Below are positions 36,145 to 44,576 of a stretch of DNA of 64,000 nt, piece after piece. The stretch comes from CAYTLW01 sp964438735 (lineage in GTDB: Bacteria; Myxococcota_A; UBA9042): positions 32,281-96,280 of the forward strand of contig CAYTLW010000014.1 of assembly GCA_964438735.1 (NCBI GenBank), written 5' to 3'. The notes under the pieces were generated by a model. It saw only the letters and a program-made list of their open reading frames with translations, was not told where the DNA came from and did not search any database. Numbering within the stretch: the stretch's first letter is position 1; every line of letters starts with the position of its first letter. A program made the position numbers and the translations under genes.

Positions 36145-36705
36145 ATGACGAGTCCCGGCACCCTCCGTGTGATGTGCGCGCGCAGTTTGATTGTGCTCCT
36201 GGCGGTTGGGCTGGCGGCCAGCGTGACCGCCTGCAACAAGGGCACCAGCATTGGCGGCTCCCGCGGCAAGCCCAGCGGGGGCGACAAAGACGACAATGAA
36301 GACACCCTCAGCGCCAAACAGATCCTTCAAAAGGGCGGTCTCTGCGCGGACGATCGAGAGGTCACCGAAGCGGAGAAGGGCACCGACGAGTGGCTGATCC
36401 TGCGCATCTACCAGCTGGCGCTCGGTCCCAATACCGACGAGGCCTTTGTCGAGTTCCGTGCCCTCTTTCCCGATGCGCGCAACACCAGGCAGCTCAAGGA
36501 GATGTACTGGCCGCGCATCCGCAAGAACGTGCATAAATACATGAATGAGCCCGGCGAGGCGGGGTATACGATCTGCCGGACAATGGCGACCGATCGCGGT
36601 CGCAAGTTCTACATCAAGACAAACGATCCGAGACAGCATCCGCCACCGATCGAGATCGGCGAACGCGACGGTGAAAAGAAGATCCTGGCGTTCACGCCCT
36701 TCTGA
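36145..36705 (+). CDS. Lipoprotein of unknown function
   Basis: A 186-residue protein with a lipoprotein signal (LIVLLAVGLAASVTAC, lipid Cys near 31) followed by a charged linker rich in Gly, Lys and Asp. The folded part from about residue 55 is helical (EWLILRIYQLALGPNTDEAF), with two Cys in GGLCADDR and GYTICRTM that may pair. AGGAGG lies 8 bases before the ATG. It is followed on the same strand by the kelch lipoprotein. I do not recognise a family; periplasmic location is inferred from the lipobox. Confidence 0.78.
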   Translation: MTSPGTLRVMCARSLIVLLAVGLAASVTACNKGTSIGGSRGKPSGGDKDDNEDTLSAKQILQKGGLCADDREVTEAEKGTDEWLILRIYQLALGPNTDEAFVEFRALFPDARNTRQLKEMYWPRIRKNVHKYMNEPGEAGYTICRTMATDRGRKFYIKTNDPRQHPPPIEIGERDGEKKILAFTPF

Positions 36706-36786
36706 TGGCTGTGCGTTGATGCCGGTGCGCCGAGCATACGATTCCGCCGGTCGCCACGACAGGCAACCCGGCAAGTGGAGCCCACG

Positions 36787-38568
36787 ATGAACTCCTATCG
36801 CGCCCCAAGGCAAGAGCTGCGCGCGCTGACCGCTGTGATGGCCTGCCTGGTCCTCTCCGCCTGCGCCGTTGCCGACGTCGAGCCGGTTGGCGACGGCCCC
36901 CTGGGCCTGTCCATCCGCGCCCTTTCGAGCACCTGCAGCGGCACGCCCAACGCCAATCCCTTCCAGGACGTCAAGAACATCGCCATCAGCGTGCGGGCCG
37001 AGGATATCGAGGCTTTCGGCCAGAGCGTCACGCTGAAGGGCAAGTCGATCAAGGTCGCTGAAGTGCCGGCCGGCAGTGGCCGCGAAATCACCCTCCTGGG
37101 CAAGAACGCAGCCGGCAAGAAGCTCTGGTTTGGCCGCAAATCTGGGGTCAAAGTGGTCAAGAATACGACCACGAACCTCGACATCACCTTGATGGCCCTG
37201 GACGCCTTTACCTGTGTCAGCCCGGTCTCGGCCAAAGCCAGCAGCGTGATCTTCCCGTCGGTGACCCGCTTCGCCAACGGCAAGGTGCTCATCACCGGCG
37301 GTTTCGCCCTGGCCAAGACCAGCGGCAAGAACCTGCTGCTCACCCAGCCGCTGGATCGGGCGTACATCTTCGACGCCAACACCGGCAAGATGCGCGAGCT
37401 GAAGAACCAGGAGCGCATGAACGAGGGCCGTGGCGGACATAGTGCGGTCTACCTGCCGGCCAGCAATCGGGTGCTCATCGTCGGCGGCGCCAGGGAGATG
37501 ACAGCGCCCACCAACAAGTCGGGTCCGCCGACCTGGCAGCCGGCCAAGGCGACGAACATCACCTACGAGATCTTCGACGTGGCGACCGAGAAATTCCTCA
37601 AGCCCTTCGACGCCTCGTTGGGCCACTCGGTCAAGCGGGTCTTCCCCAACTTGATGGCCCTGGCGGGCGACTATGTGGTCTCTTTGGGTGGCGCCCAGTG
37701 GCCGACCAGCCTGACCGCCGATCAACAGACGTACCTGAACTCGGACCTCTACGATCCGCAGGCGCCTTTCGATCCCACGCTCAACAGCAAGGACGAGCGG
37801 CTGGGTGCCTTCGTGAAGAATGGCGCCGCCCTGCCGTTGACCGAGGTGCGCGCGGGCGCGGCGCTGGCGTTCGTCGGTACCACGGCGCTCGGTGTCAGCA
37901 AGTACCTGATCTGGGGTGGCGGCGGCACGGTGGCCGAGGTGTTCACCGAATCATCCAGCCCCGGCGACGGCACCTTCGACAACACCTACGTCATCGAGGG
38001 CGACATCATCAAGAAGAAGGGCAGCCTCTACTTCTCCAGCCTGACCTCGTTGGGCGCTTCGGCCGGCAATGACGGGCGCTTCCTGTCCATCGGCGGCATC
38101 CGCCACGACGGCAAGAAGTGGCTCGCTCCCAGCGCCGACGACGCCTACCTGGTGGTGCTGACCACGCCCGACAAGGGCAAGAAGCGGATCAATACCATCA
38201 GGATCTCGGGCCTCGGCGCCGGCATCTACATGCACCAGGCCAGCCTCACCGACGACAATCACGTCCTGGTCAGCGGCGGCTTCAACAAGTTCGGACAGCC
38301 CTCGTCCGTGACCATGCGGACCTTCGACATCAGCCCCATTCAAGACAAGGCGAACATGGACAAGGCCGCCGCCGGCAAGCTGAAGCTGAGCCTGAAGGAG
38401 CCCGCCTCGGCGAAAGCCTTCGTCAAGCGCGGCGGTCATGGCGCCGTGCGCCTGAACAACGATTGCATCCTGGCATTCGGCGGGGTCACCGACCTCGTCG
38501 ACCTGCTCAAGACCGGCGAGGCGGCAAGCGACATTTACTGCCCGCAACACCTGGATCCGGATCTGTAG
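36787..38568 (+). CDS. Kelch-repeat lipoprotein
   Basis: A 593-residue envelope protein. The signal ends with LVLSACAVAD, a good lipobox. An N-terminal beta domain of about 110 residues precedes a propeller with kelch-like blades, recognisable from paired-Gly strands (GKVLITGGFALAK, RVLIVGGAREM, YVVSLGGAQWP, FLSIGGIRHDG, HVLVSGGFNKFG, CILAFGGVTDL), giving about six blades. Kelch propellers typically bind proteins or sugars; the ligand is unknown. The start at 36787 follows GTGGAGC; a frame from 36775 adds only four residues. The PEGA-domain gene follows after 36 bases, so they are probably one unit. Confidence 0.83.
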   Translation: MNSYRAPRQELRALTAVMACLVLSACAVADVEPVGDGPLGLSIRALSSTCSGTPNANPFQDVKNIAISVRAEDIEAFGQSVTLKGKSIKVAEVPAGSGREITLLGKNAAGKKLWFGRKSGVKVVKNTTTNLDITLMALDAFTCVSPVSAKASSVIFPSVTRFANGKVLITGGFALAKTSGKNLLLTQPLDRAYIFDANTGKMRELKNQERMNEGRGGHSAVYLPASNRVLIVGGAREMTAPTNKSGPPTWQPAKATNITYEIFDVATEKFLKPFDASLGHSVKRVFPNLMALAGDYVVSLGGAQWPTSLTADQQTYLNSDLYDPQAPFDPTLNSKDERLGAFVKNGAALPLTEVRAGAALAFVGTTALGVSKYLIWGGGGTVAEVFTESSSPGDGTFDNTYVIEGDIIKKKGSLYFSSLTSLGASAGNDGRFLSIGGIRHDGKKWLAPSADDAYLVVLTTPDKGKKRINTIRISGLGAGIYMHQASLTDDNHVLVSGGFNKFGQPSSVTMRTFDISPIQDKANMDKAAAGKLKLSLKEPASAKAFVKRGGHGAVRLNNDCILAFGGVTDLVDLLKTGEAASDIYCPQHLDPDL

Positions 38569-38604
38569 AGCAGATTCGCGGAACTCCGTCCCGGAGGACA
38601 CGTC

Positions 38605-40020
38605 ATGAGCCATAAGGAGCGCGCCAAGGGTGGCCGAGGGGGTCGCCGACCGAGTCGCACGACCCGGTTCCTGGCAGCGATCTGCGCCATCGCCCTGCTG
38701 CAGGTGCACTGGGTCGGCCTGGTGCAACACGGCCCCTGGATCGCCGAGGTGAAAGCCCAGGCGATCGTGACCAACACCATGGCCGTGCTCGTGGTTCCGC
38801 CGAACCGGCGCAACGTCAAGCGAGCCATCGCCCTGGAGCGCCTGCTGGGCAGCTACGTGCCGCGCCTGGAGCAGGTGGTGGCGTTCGAGCTGTCGCCGGT
38901 CGAGGGCGTAGAGCAGGAAGGCAAGATCGCCGAGCTGGTGGAGCAGTCCCTGCGCGCGCTCCTGCTGCGCACACCGCAGCGGGCAAGCGACCGACTCAAG
39001 GCCGCCAAGAAGCTGCTCAACAAGTACCCGAGCGCCGGCGATGTGCGCCTGTATGCGCGCTTCTTCAAGGCGCTGTCGCTGGTCGCCCTGGCCCGGCAGA
39101 AGCTGGTCGAATCCCGCAACGCGATGCTCAAGTCGGTGGTGCTCTTCCCGAGCCAGGCCGAAGAGGAGTACGTCGCCTACGGCTCGCTGGCGCGCGACCT
39201 CTTCCGCACGGTCAAGACCACCTATGAGGGCGCGCCCACCGGCGACCTGCTCATCGGCAGCAAGCCAAAGTCTGCTCAGCTCTGGGTGGACGGCACCTAC
39301 CGCGGCACCACCCCGCTCAAGGTCTCCGACCTTCCCATCGGCGATCATCGCCTCACGGTGCGAGCGCCGGGCATGACGGCCGAGCGTCGCTTCGTCACGG
39401 TGAACGCTGCCAAGCCGGTCAGGGTCAAGGTCGCCTTGAAGCCCGCCCCCTTCCACGAGGATTTGCGCCAGGGTCGCTCGGTGTTGATCGCCAACTTCAA
39501 CCAGCCGACGGTGATCGAGGATCGCATCCGCGAGCTGCGCAACGAGCTGGGCACCGATCAGATCATGGTGGTGCGGGCCGGCTTCACCCGTCAGCAGACC
39601 GAGATGAAGGGCTACTTCCTGGGCGCCGATGGCGCCTTCAAGAAGGTCCAGGCGGTGATCCCCAAGGACGAGAACTACCTGACCGCCAACGCCAAGTTCG
39701 TCGCTGAATCGGCCGGTGCCAAGTTGCTGCCAGACCCGGGCAAGCAGCCACTGGACCATCGTAAGAGCGTCGTCGTGGCGTCCAAGAAGATCGCCAGCTC
39801 GGCGGCCGACGCGGCCATCGACCCCAACGCGCCCCTGTTCCAGTCCGACAAAGAGGTCGAGGAGCCCATCACCGGCAAGTGGTGGTTCTGGGCCGGCGTG
39901 GGTGGCGGTGTGCTGCTCCTGACGGGCGGTGCCTTGTTGCTTCTCGGCGGCAAAACCGAGGGGCCGGGCAAGGCCACCGGCACGTTGCAGATCGGCCTGC
40001 ACAAGCCCTCGGACGGCTGA
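38605..40020 (+). CDS. PEGA-domain membrane protein
   Basis: A 471-residue protein with a basic N-terminus and signal-type hydrophobic stretch (FLAAICAIALLQVHWVGLV). A helical domain of about 150 residues follows, then a PEGA domain (about 212-277: LLIGSKPKSAQLWVDGTYRG and GDHRLTVRAPGMTAERRF) and a mixed domain. Near the C-terminus comes one membrane helix (WWFWAGVGGGVLLLTGGALLLL). Except for a short tail it should be periplasmic. CCGGAGG precedes the ATG. The LolA-like gene begins three bases after the stop, so translation is likely coupled. The role is probably structural or envelope-binding, as in the other PEGA proteins of the window. Confidence 0.82.
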   Translation: MSHKERAKGGRGGRRPSRTTRFLAAICAIALLQVHWVGLVQHGPWIAEVKAQAIVTNTMAVLVVPPNRRNVKRAIALERLLGSYVPRLEQVVAFELSPVEGVEQEGKIAELVEQSLRALLLRTPQRASDRLKAAKKLLNKYPSAGDVRLYARFFKALSLVALARQKLVESRNAMLKSVVLFPSQAEEEYVAYGSLARDLFRTVKTTYEGAPTGDLLIGSKPKSAQLWVDGTYRGTTPLKVSDLPIGDHRLTVRAPGMTAERRFVTVNAAKPVRVKVALKPAPFHEDLRQGRSVLIANFNQPTVIEDRIRELRNELGTDQIMVVRAGFTRQQTEMKGYFLGADGAFKKVQAVIPKDENYLTANAKFVAESAGAKLLPDPGKQPLDHRKSVVVASKKIASSAADAAIDPNAPLFQSDKEVEEPITGKWWFWAGVGGGVLLLTGGALLLLGGKTEGPGKATGTLQIGLHKPSDG

Positions 40021-40023
40021 TCC

Positions 40024-40824
40024 GTGGCGCATTTCGCGACACAGCACCCGATTCGAAGCTGCCTGATCGCGGCGCTGATCATCGGCTTGTTGCCGCTGGA
40101 GGCGGCGGCGGCGGATAGCTGGATGAAGCTGCGCCGCAAGGGCGTCAAAGCTGTGCTCGAGGCGTCGAAGAAGGCCGCTTCCGCGGAACCGTGGCGCGCG
40201 ACCTGGCGGATTGACGACGCCAAGGCAGGTGCCCTGAAAGGTCTGCAGGTCTCCCTGCGGGTGGCCAGGGTCGCGGCGGATAAGAGCAAGCCCGAGCGGT
40301 TGGCCACGGTCATCAAGCTGTCGGGGATGCCCGCCCTGGCAGGTGTCGGCGTGGCCACTGTGGGCGACGAGGTCTGGCTCCGATCACCGGGCACCGCCAA
40401 GCCGCTCAGGGCCACGGCGAAGGCCCTCTTCCAGCCCTTGCCCGGCGTCGACGTGCCGCCCGGACTGCTGGCCGTGGCCGGCCTGGCCGGACACTACGAC
40501 GGTAGCCTGGCCGGCGAATTCGGTGGCAGCGCCGTGATCGTTCTGCAGCCGCGCTACACCGGCGGCAAGGGTTGGGCGCGCATGAAGATCGGCATCTCCA
40601 AGCGCACGCTGATGCCGACCATGGGCGAATACAACGACCGCAACGGCAAGGCGCTGGGCCGCTGGCTGTGGCTGCAGACGCGCATGAAGGGTGAGTTGAT
40701 GGTCGCCGGCAGACTCCGAATTCGCACCATGAAGCGTGAAAAGCCCATCGACCTGGAGTTGGTGAGCCTCGAACGCGGGCCTGCGATCGGGCGCTTGCCG
40801 GTCGCGCTCAAGGCGCTCGAGTAG
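40024..40824 (+). CDS. LolA-like outer-membrane lipoprotein-sorting protein
   Basis: A 266-residue exported protein with a GTG start three bases after the previous gene and a signal segment (CLIAALIIGLLPLEAAAA). The body has the extended antiparallel strand pattern of the LolA-like outer-membrane lipoprotein-sorting fold, for example GVGVATVGDEVWLRSPG, then SAVIVLQPRYTGGKGWARMK and GELMVAGRLRIRTM. This fold holds a lipid or lipoprotein in its hydrophobic cleft. It is likely to be an accessory carrier rather than the housekeeping LolA. The family assignment is moderate because no diagnostic motif exists. Confidence 0.65.
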   Translation: MAHFATQHPIRSCLIAALIIGLLPLEAAAADSWMKLRRKGVKAVLEASKKAASAEPWRATWRIDDAKAGALKGLQVSLRVARVAADKSKPERLATVIKLSGMPALAGVGVATVGDEVWLRSPGTAKPLRATAKALFQPLPGVDVPPGLLAVAGLAGHYDGSLAGEFGGSAVIVLQPRYTGGKGWARMKIGISKRTLMPTMGEYNDRNGKALGRWLWLQTRMKGELMVAGRLRIRTMKREKPIDLELVSLERGPAIGRLPVALKALE

Positions 40825-40829
40825 CCGTC

Positions 40830-40858
40830 TTGCCGGGGCGCCGGCACGCGGCTATTCT
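40830..40858 (+). promoter_or_regulatory. Putative promoter of the outer-membrane protein gene
   Basis: TTGCCG (40830-40835), a 17-base spacer, and TATTCT (40853-40858). The predicted leader is about 75 bases to the ATG at 40939, so this gene can be expressed apart from the upstream cluster. Confidence 0.45.
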
Positions 40859-40938
40859 CTGGCCACTCGGCCGCAGTTCTTGTCGCGCTGCAGCCGCAGG
40901 GAGCCCCGGCAACGGCCGGGCCGAGTCGAGGGAGATCC

Positions 40939-42276
40939 ATGGCAGGCAGATCGCGCTCATTGCGGATGCTCACCGTCGTCGTTGTGCTGGCAGGCCTGGG
41001 CCTGTCGCCGCAGATGGCCGAAGCCGCCGAAGTCACGGACGTGCTGGACGCCTTCGACTTCGAAAACAACAACCCGTATGACCTGAGCATGCGCCTGCGC
41101 TTCGGCCAGGACACGCGCAGCGCGGTCATCGCCCGCGAGATGCGCTGCCTGAGTGCTGATCAGATCGGCGCCAATTATTGCGCCGACGGCTCGCGAACGA
41201 TCTTCGCCCGAGAGCTCGCCTACTCGCGCACTCGTCAGACCATGTTCATCGACACCCGCGTCGGTCTGCACAAGGACGTGGAGCTCTATGCAACCTTCCC
41301 GATCGTGATCAGCGACTCGTGGGAGCACGGCTATGTGGACGGCGTCGGGCCGGGCAACTCGACGATTCACCCAGCCAGCGACCAGGCGGCCATCTTCGCC
41401 GGCGACTACAAGAGCACCGACCGCGGTGGCTTCGGTGACCTCTCTGTCGGCCTGAAGTGGTCGCCCATCAACTACTACCGCGACCCCGCGACCGCGACCT
41501 GGGTCCTGGGCGTGGAGTACATGGCGCCCACGGGCACGCCCATGGAGGCGAGCAATGATGGCGTCGGCCTGGGCATCCACGAGCTGCGCTTCTACACCAC
41601 GATTTCGCGCCGGGCGCTGGGCATCATCGAGCCCTTCTTCAACCTGCACGGCAACCTGCGCTTCGGCGCCAACGACAGCCTCTTCGTCAGCCACGGGGCG
41701 ACCCAGACCCGGTCGACGCCGGGCAGCTCCATCGGCACCCAGTTCGGCACCGAGATCATCCCCTGGGAGGACCTGAAGCAGGACGCCCGGGTCGAGCTCG
41801 AGTTCGGCTTCCGCATGGACTACATATTCCGCGGCCGCGAATACACCGAGATCTGGGAGGCGCTGGCCTCGGCCGACAACCCCTGCCAGCCGGAGAAGGG
41901 GTGCATCAACACGCTCCATCACAAGAGCGAGGTCGACAAGGCCACGCAGCAGCACACGCGCACCGATGGCGTGACCGACGTGGAGCAGTACGGCCAGTTC
42001 ACCGGCTGGGCATCGCTGCACTACCAGCCGATCCGCCAGTTCCAGCTGAGCGCTTCGTTCGCCTACGCTGTGGACACCCCGCACTTCATCACTTTCGGCG
42101 ACTACGGCAAGGATCTCGACGGCAAGAGTGGCGTGCAGCCGGCGAACTCCGAGGATCCGCCCAAGAACGAGTACAGCCCGACGTTCCTGCCAGCGTTGGA
42201 CAATCCAGGCAACCGCCTCCGCCTGCAGGATGCGGCGACCTGGACGTTGATGCTCTCCGTTTCCGGCAAGCTGTAG
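40939..42276 (+). CDS. Putative outer-membrane beta-barrel protein
   Basis: A 445-residue protein with a signal peptide (MLTVVVVLAGLGLSPQMAEA). The barrel-like body alternates polar and aromatic residues (FGDLSVGLKWSPINYY, ATWVLGVEYMAPTG, FQLSASFAYAVDTP) and ends in a strand that finishes with LMLSVSGKL. Four Cys lie in loops. Long extracellular-type loops (GYVDGVGPGNSTIHPAS) carry few charges. The barrel family is not identified. Its own promoter candidate lies 80 bases upstream and GGGAG precedes the ATG. Position next to the kelch, PEGA and LolA-like genes suggests a shared envelope function. Confidence 0.77.
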   Translation: MAGRSRSLRMLTVVVVLAGLGLSPQMAEAAEVTDVLDAFDFENNNPYDLSMRLRFGQDTRSAVIAREMRCLSADQIGANYCADGSRTIFARELAYSRTRQTMFIDTRVGLHKDVELYATFPIVISDSWEHGYVDGVGPGNSTIHPASDQAAIFAGDYKSTDRGGFGDLSVGLKWSPINYYRDPATATWVLGVEYMAPTGTPMEASNDGVGLGIHELRFYTTISRRALGIIEPFFNLHGNLRFGANDSLFVSHGATQTRSTPGSSIGTQFGTEIIPWEDLKQDARVELEFGFRMDYIFRGREYTEIWEALASADNPCQPEKGCINTLHHKSEVDKATQQHTRTDGVTDVEQYGQFTGWASLHYQPIRQFQLSASFAYAVDTPHFITFGDYGKDLDGKSGVQPANSEDPPKNEYSPTFLPALDNPGNRLRLQDAATWTLMLSVSGKL

Positions 42277-42342
42277 CGCCTCAAACCCCAACCCAGGCCC
42301 CTCGATGCGTGCCGGCATGACCGGTGGCGCCACAATCTTCCA

Positions 42343-42371
42343 TTGAATCGTGAGCCGGCAGCGTCTATCGT
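42343..42371 (+). promoter_or_regulatory. Putative promoter of the Cys-repeat protein operon
   Basis: TTGAAT (42343-42348), a 17-base spacer, and TATCGT (42366-42371), about 70 bases before the ATG at 42445. Confidence 0.45.
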
Positions 42372-42444
42372 GCGGCGGCCTCGCGCAGGGGCGACGCGCG
42401 GGGGGGAGCGCGCGCGTCGCGCGCAACGAGGGCGAGGAGGGGCG

Positions 42445-44568
42445 ATGTCGAGGCCCGGATTGTTGAGAATGACCGGCATCTTTGGCGACATTCGAGGCCA
42501 ACTGATGGTCGCGTGTCTGGCTGCCATGGTCGCCGGCTGCAGCGGCACCTCCGGCACGGCGCCAGCTCAGTTGCAGCCATGCTCGGTCCCCGGTGATTGC
42601 CCGGCCGGCCTGACGTGCACCGACGGCGCCTGCGTGGCGGAGTCGAATAACGGCGGCGGCGGAGCCAAGTTCGGTGAAGATGGCGGCGCCACCACCGGCG
42701 GCCTGACAGACGGATCGGGGACGGCGGAGAGCTGCAATGCCGACGCCGACTGCAACGACAACCTCGCCTGCACCAAAGACACCTGCGTCGCCGGCAACTG
42801 CCAGCACGATGGCGCTGATACCTGCTGCAAGGTGCCTGCCGACTGCGTCTACAAGGGCGCCGATCCCCAGTGCCGGGACGCGGCTTGCGTGACCGGACTC
42901 TGCGTCTTCGCGGTCAAGAATATCGAGGGCTGCGGCTGCTTCTCGCCGACCGATTGCGACGATGGAAACTCCTGCTCCGTCGACGGCTGCCTGCTCAACG
43001 AGTGCAGCTACGACGTCTACCAGAACCCGACCAACCCGGCCGACAACAGCGACCCCTCCGATCCGACCAGCAAGTGCTGCGCGGCCGATGTCGATTGCGA
43101 TGACGGCGACGAGGGCACCTGGGAGAGCTGCGTATCGTTCCGCTGCGTGGTGGAGAAGCTGATCTTGTGCTCGGCCGACAAAGATTGCGACGACGGCGAT
43201 GCCTGCACCAACGGTTCATGCCACGACGGCAAATGCGTCTTCGCGCCCAAACCGGGCTGCTGCAAGGACACCGCCGACTGTTACGACGGCAGCGCGTGCA
43301 GCATCGACACCTGCAAAGATGGCGCCTGTGCCTGGTTCCCCAGCACCGCCGAGGGCTGCTGCAAGGCCGACGTGGACTGCGACGATGGCGTGCCCTGCAC
43401 CAAGGACGGCTGCAACGCCAAGTACAACTGCGAGAACGCTCCGCAAGCCGGCTGCTGCATCAGCGCTGGCGAGTGCGACGACGGCAACACCTGCACGCTG
43501 GATTATTGCGACAAGGGCGAGTGCAAGCACAGCAAGCCGCCCGAGGGCTGCTGCAAGACCGATGGCGATTGCGTCTCCAGCGATCCCTGCGCCAAGGGCA
43601 CCTGCAGCAACGGCGACTGCAGCTTCAGCAAGATCGCCAACTGCTGCGTCAGCGCGGCCGACTGCGACGACGGCGTGGGCTGCACCGTGGACAGCTGCAT
43701 CGCCGGCCAGTGCAAGCACGAGTCCGGTGGCCAGAAGTGCTGCAGCGTCAACCTGGAGTGCGACGACAGCAACTCCTGTACTGACGACATGTGCAACGGC
43801 GGCGTATGCGTCAATACGCCCAAGCCGGGTTGCCAGACCAACAAGTGCGGCGATGGCAAGTGCGACGCCAACGAGTCGGCGCTGACCTGCCCGCAAGATT
43901 GCGGCTCGTCGGGCAACGACTCCTGCCTGGGCAAGTGCGATAAGTTCGACCCCCTGGCCAAGTGCTCCTGTTCGCAGTACTGCACGCTGCTGAACAACTG
44001 CTGCCCCGACTACAAGCAGGTCTGTGGCGGCGGAGGCGGCACACCCAACAAGACGTGCAAGGGCAAGTGTGGTGGCCAGGGCACCGGCGGCTGCTGGTGT
44101 GACAGCACGTGCAGCCAGAGCGGCGATTGCTGCCCCGACTTCAAACAGGAGTGCGGTGGCGGCGGCACGCCGACCAAGACCTGCCAGGGCAAGTGCGGCG
44201 GCGAGGGCACCGGCGGCTGCTGGTGCGACGCCAAGTGCTCCAGCTACGGCAACTGCTGCCCCGACTATCAGCAGGTCTGTGGCGGCGGCACCGGCGGCGC
44301 GGATTCATGTGCCGGAAAGTGTGGCAAATACGACGGATCGGCCAAGTGCCAATGCGACACGGGCTGCAAGAACTACAAGGATTGCTGCGCCGATTATGAC
44401 AAGCAGTGCGGCGGCGGCGGCGGCGGCAACAACCAGTGCGGCGCCAATCCCGCCTCCACCTGCAAGGGCAAATGCGGCAAGTTCTCCGCCGGGGCCTCGT
44501 GCCAGTGCGACTCCAGTTGTCAGCAATTCAAAGACTGTTGCCCTGACATCGGCCCCTGCTGCCCCTGA
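42445..44568 (+). CDS. Secreted lipoprotein with Dicty_CTDC repeats and five somatomedin-B-like domains
   Basis: A 707-residue protein with a lipobox (MVACLAAMVAGC) and an extreme Cys content. Residues about 95-455 consist of some 10-11 tandem repeats of the form CDDGNxCTxDxCxxGxCxHxxxxGCC, the Dictyostelium CTDC repeat. A single CGDGKCDANESALTCPQDC unit follows. The final 220 residues contain five somatomedin-B-like modules, each with eight Cys in the order C-x3-C...C-x-C...C...CC-x-D...C (first: CLGKCDKFDPLAKCSCSQYC). Gly-rich linkers (GGGGG) separate them. The Cys spacing is kept in every module, implying multiple disulphides. GAGGAGG precedes the ATG at 42445. It is probably surface-exposed. 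Confidence 0.85.
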   Translation: MSRPGLLRMTGIFGDIRGQLMVACLAAMVAGCSGTSGTAPAQLQPCSVPGDCPAGLTCTDGACVAESNNGGGGAKFGEDGGATTGGLTDGSGTAESCNADADCNDNLACTKDTCVAGNCQHDGADTCCKVPADCVYKGADPQCRDAACVTGLCVFAVKNIEGCGCFSPTDCDDGNSCSVDGCLLNECSYDVYQNPTNPADNSDPSDPTSKCCAADVDCDDGDEGTWESCVSFRCVVEKLILCSADKDCDDGDACTNGSCHDGKCVFAPKPGCCKDTADCYDGSACSIDTCKDGACAWFPSTAEGCCKADVDCDDGVPCTKDGCNAKYNCENAPQAGCCISAGECDDGNTCTLDYCDKGECKHSKPPEGCCKTDGDCVSSDPCAKGTCSNGDCSFSKIANCCVSAADCDDGVGCTVDSCIAGQCKHESGGQKCCSVNLECDDSNSCTDDMCNGGVCVNTPKPGCQTNKCGDGKCDANESALTCPQDCGSSGNDSCLGKCDKFDPLAKCSCSQYCTLLNNCCPDYKQVCGGGGGTPNKTCKGKCGGQGTGGCWCDSTCSQSGDCCPDFKQECGGGGTPTKTCQGKCGGEGTGGCWCDAKCSSYGNCCPDYQQVCGGGTGGADSCAGKCGKYDGSAKCQCDTGCKNYKDCCADYDKQCGGGGGGNNQCGANPASTCKGKCGKFSAGASCQCDSSCQQFKDCCPDIGPCCP

Positions 44569-44576
44569 TAGCTTCG

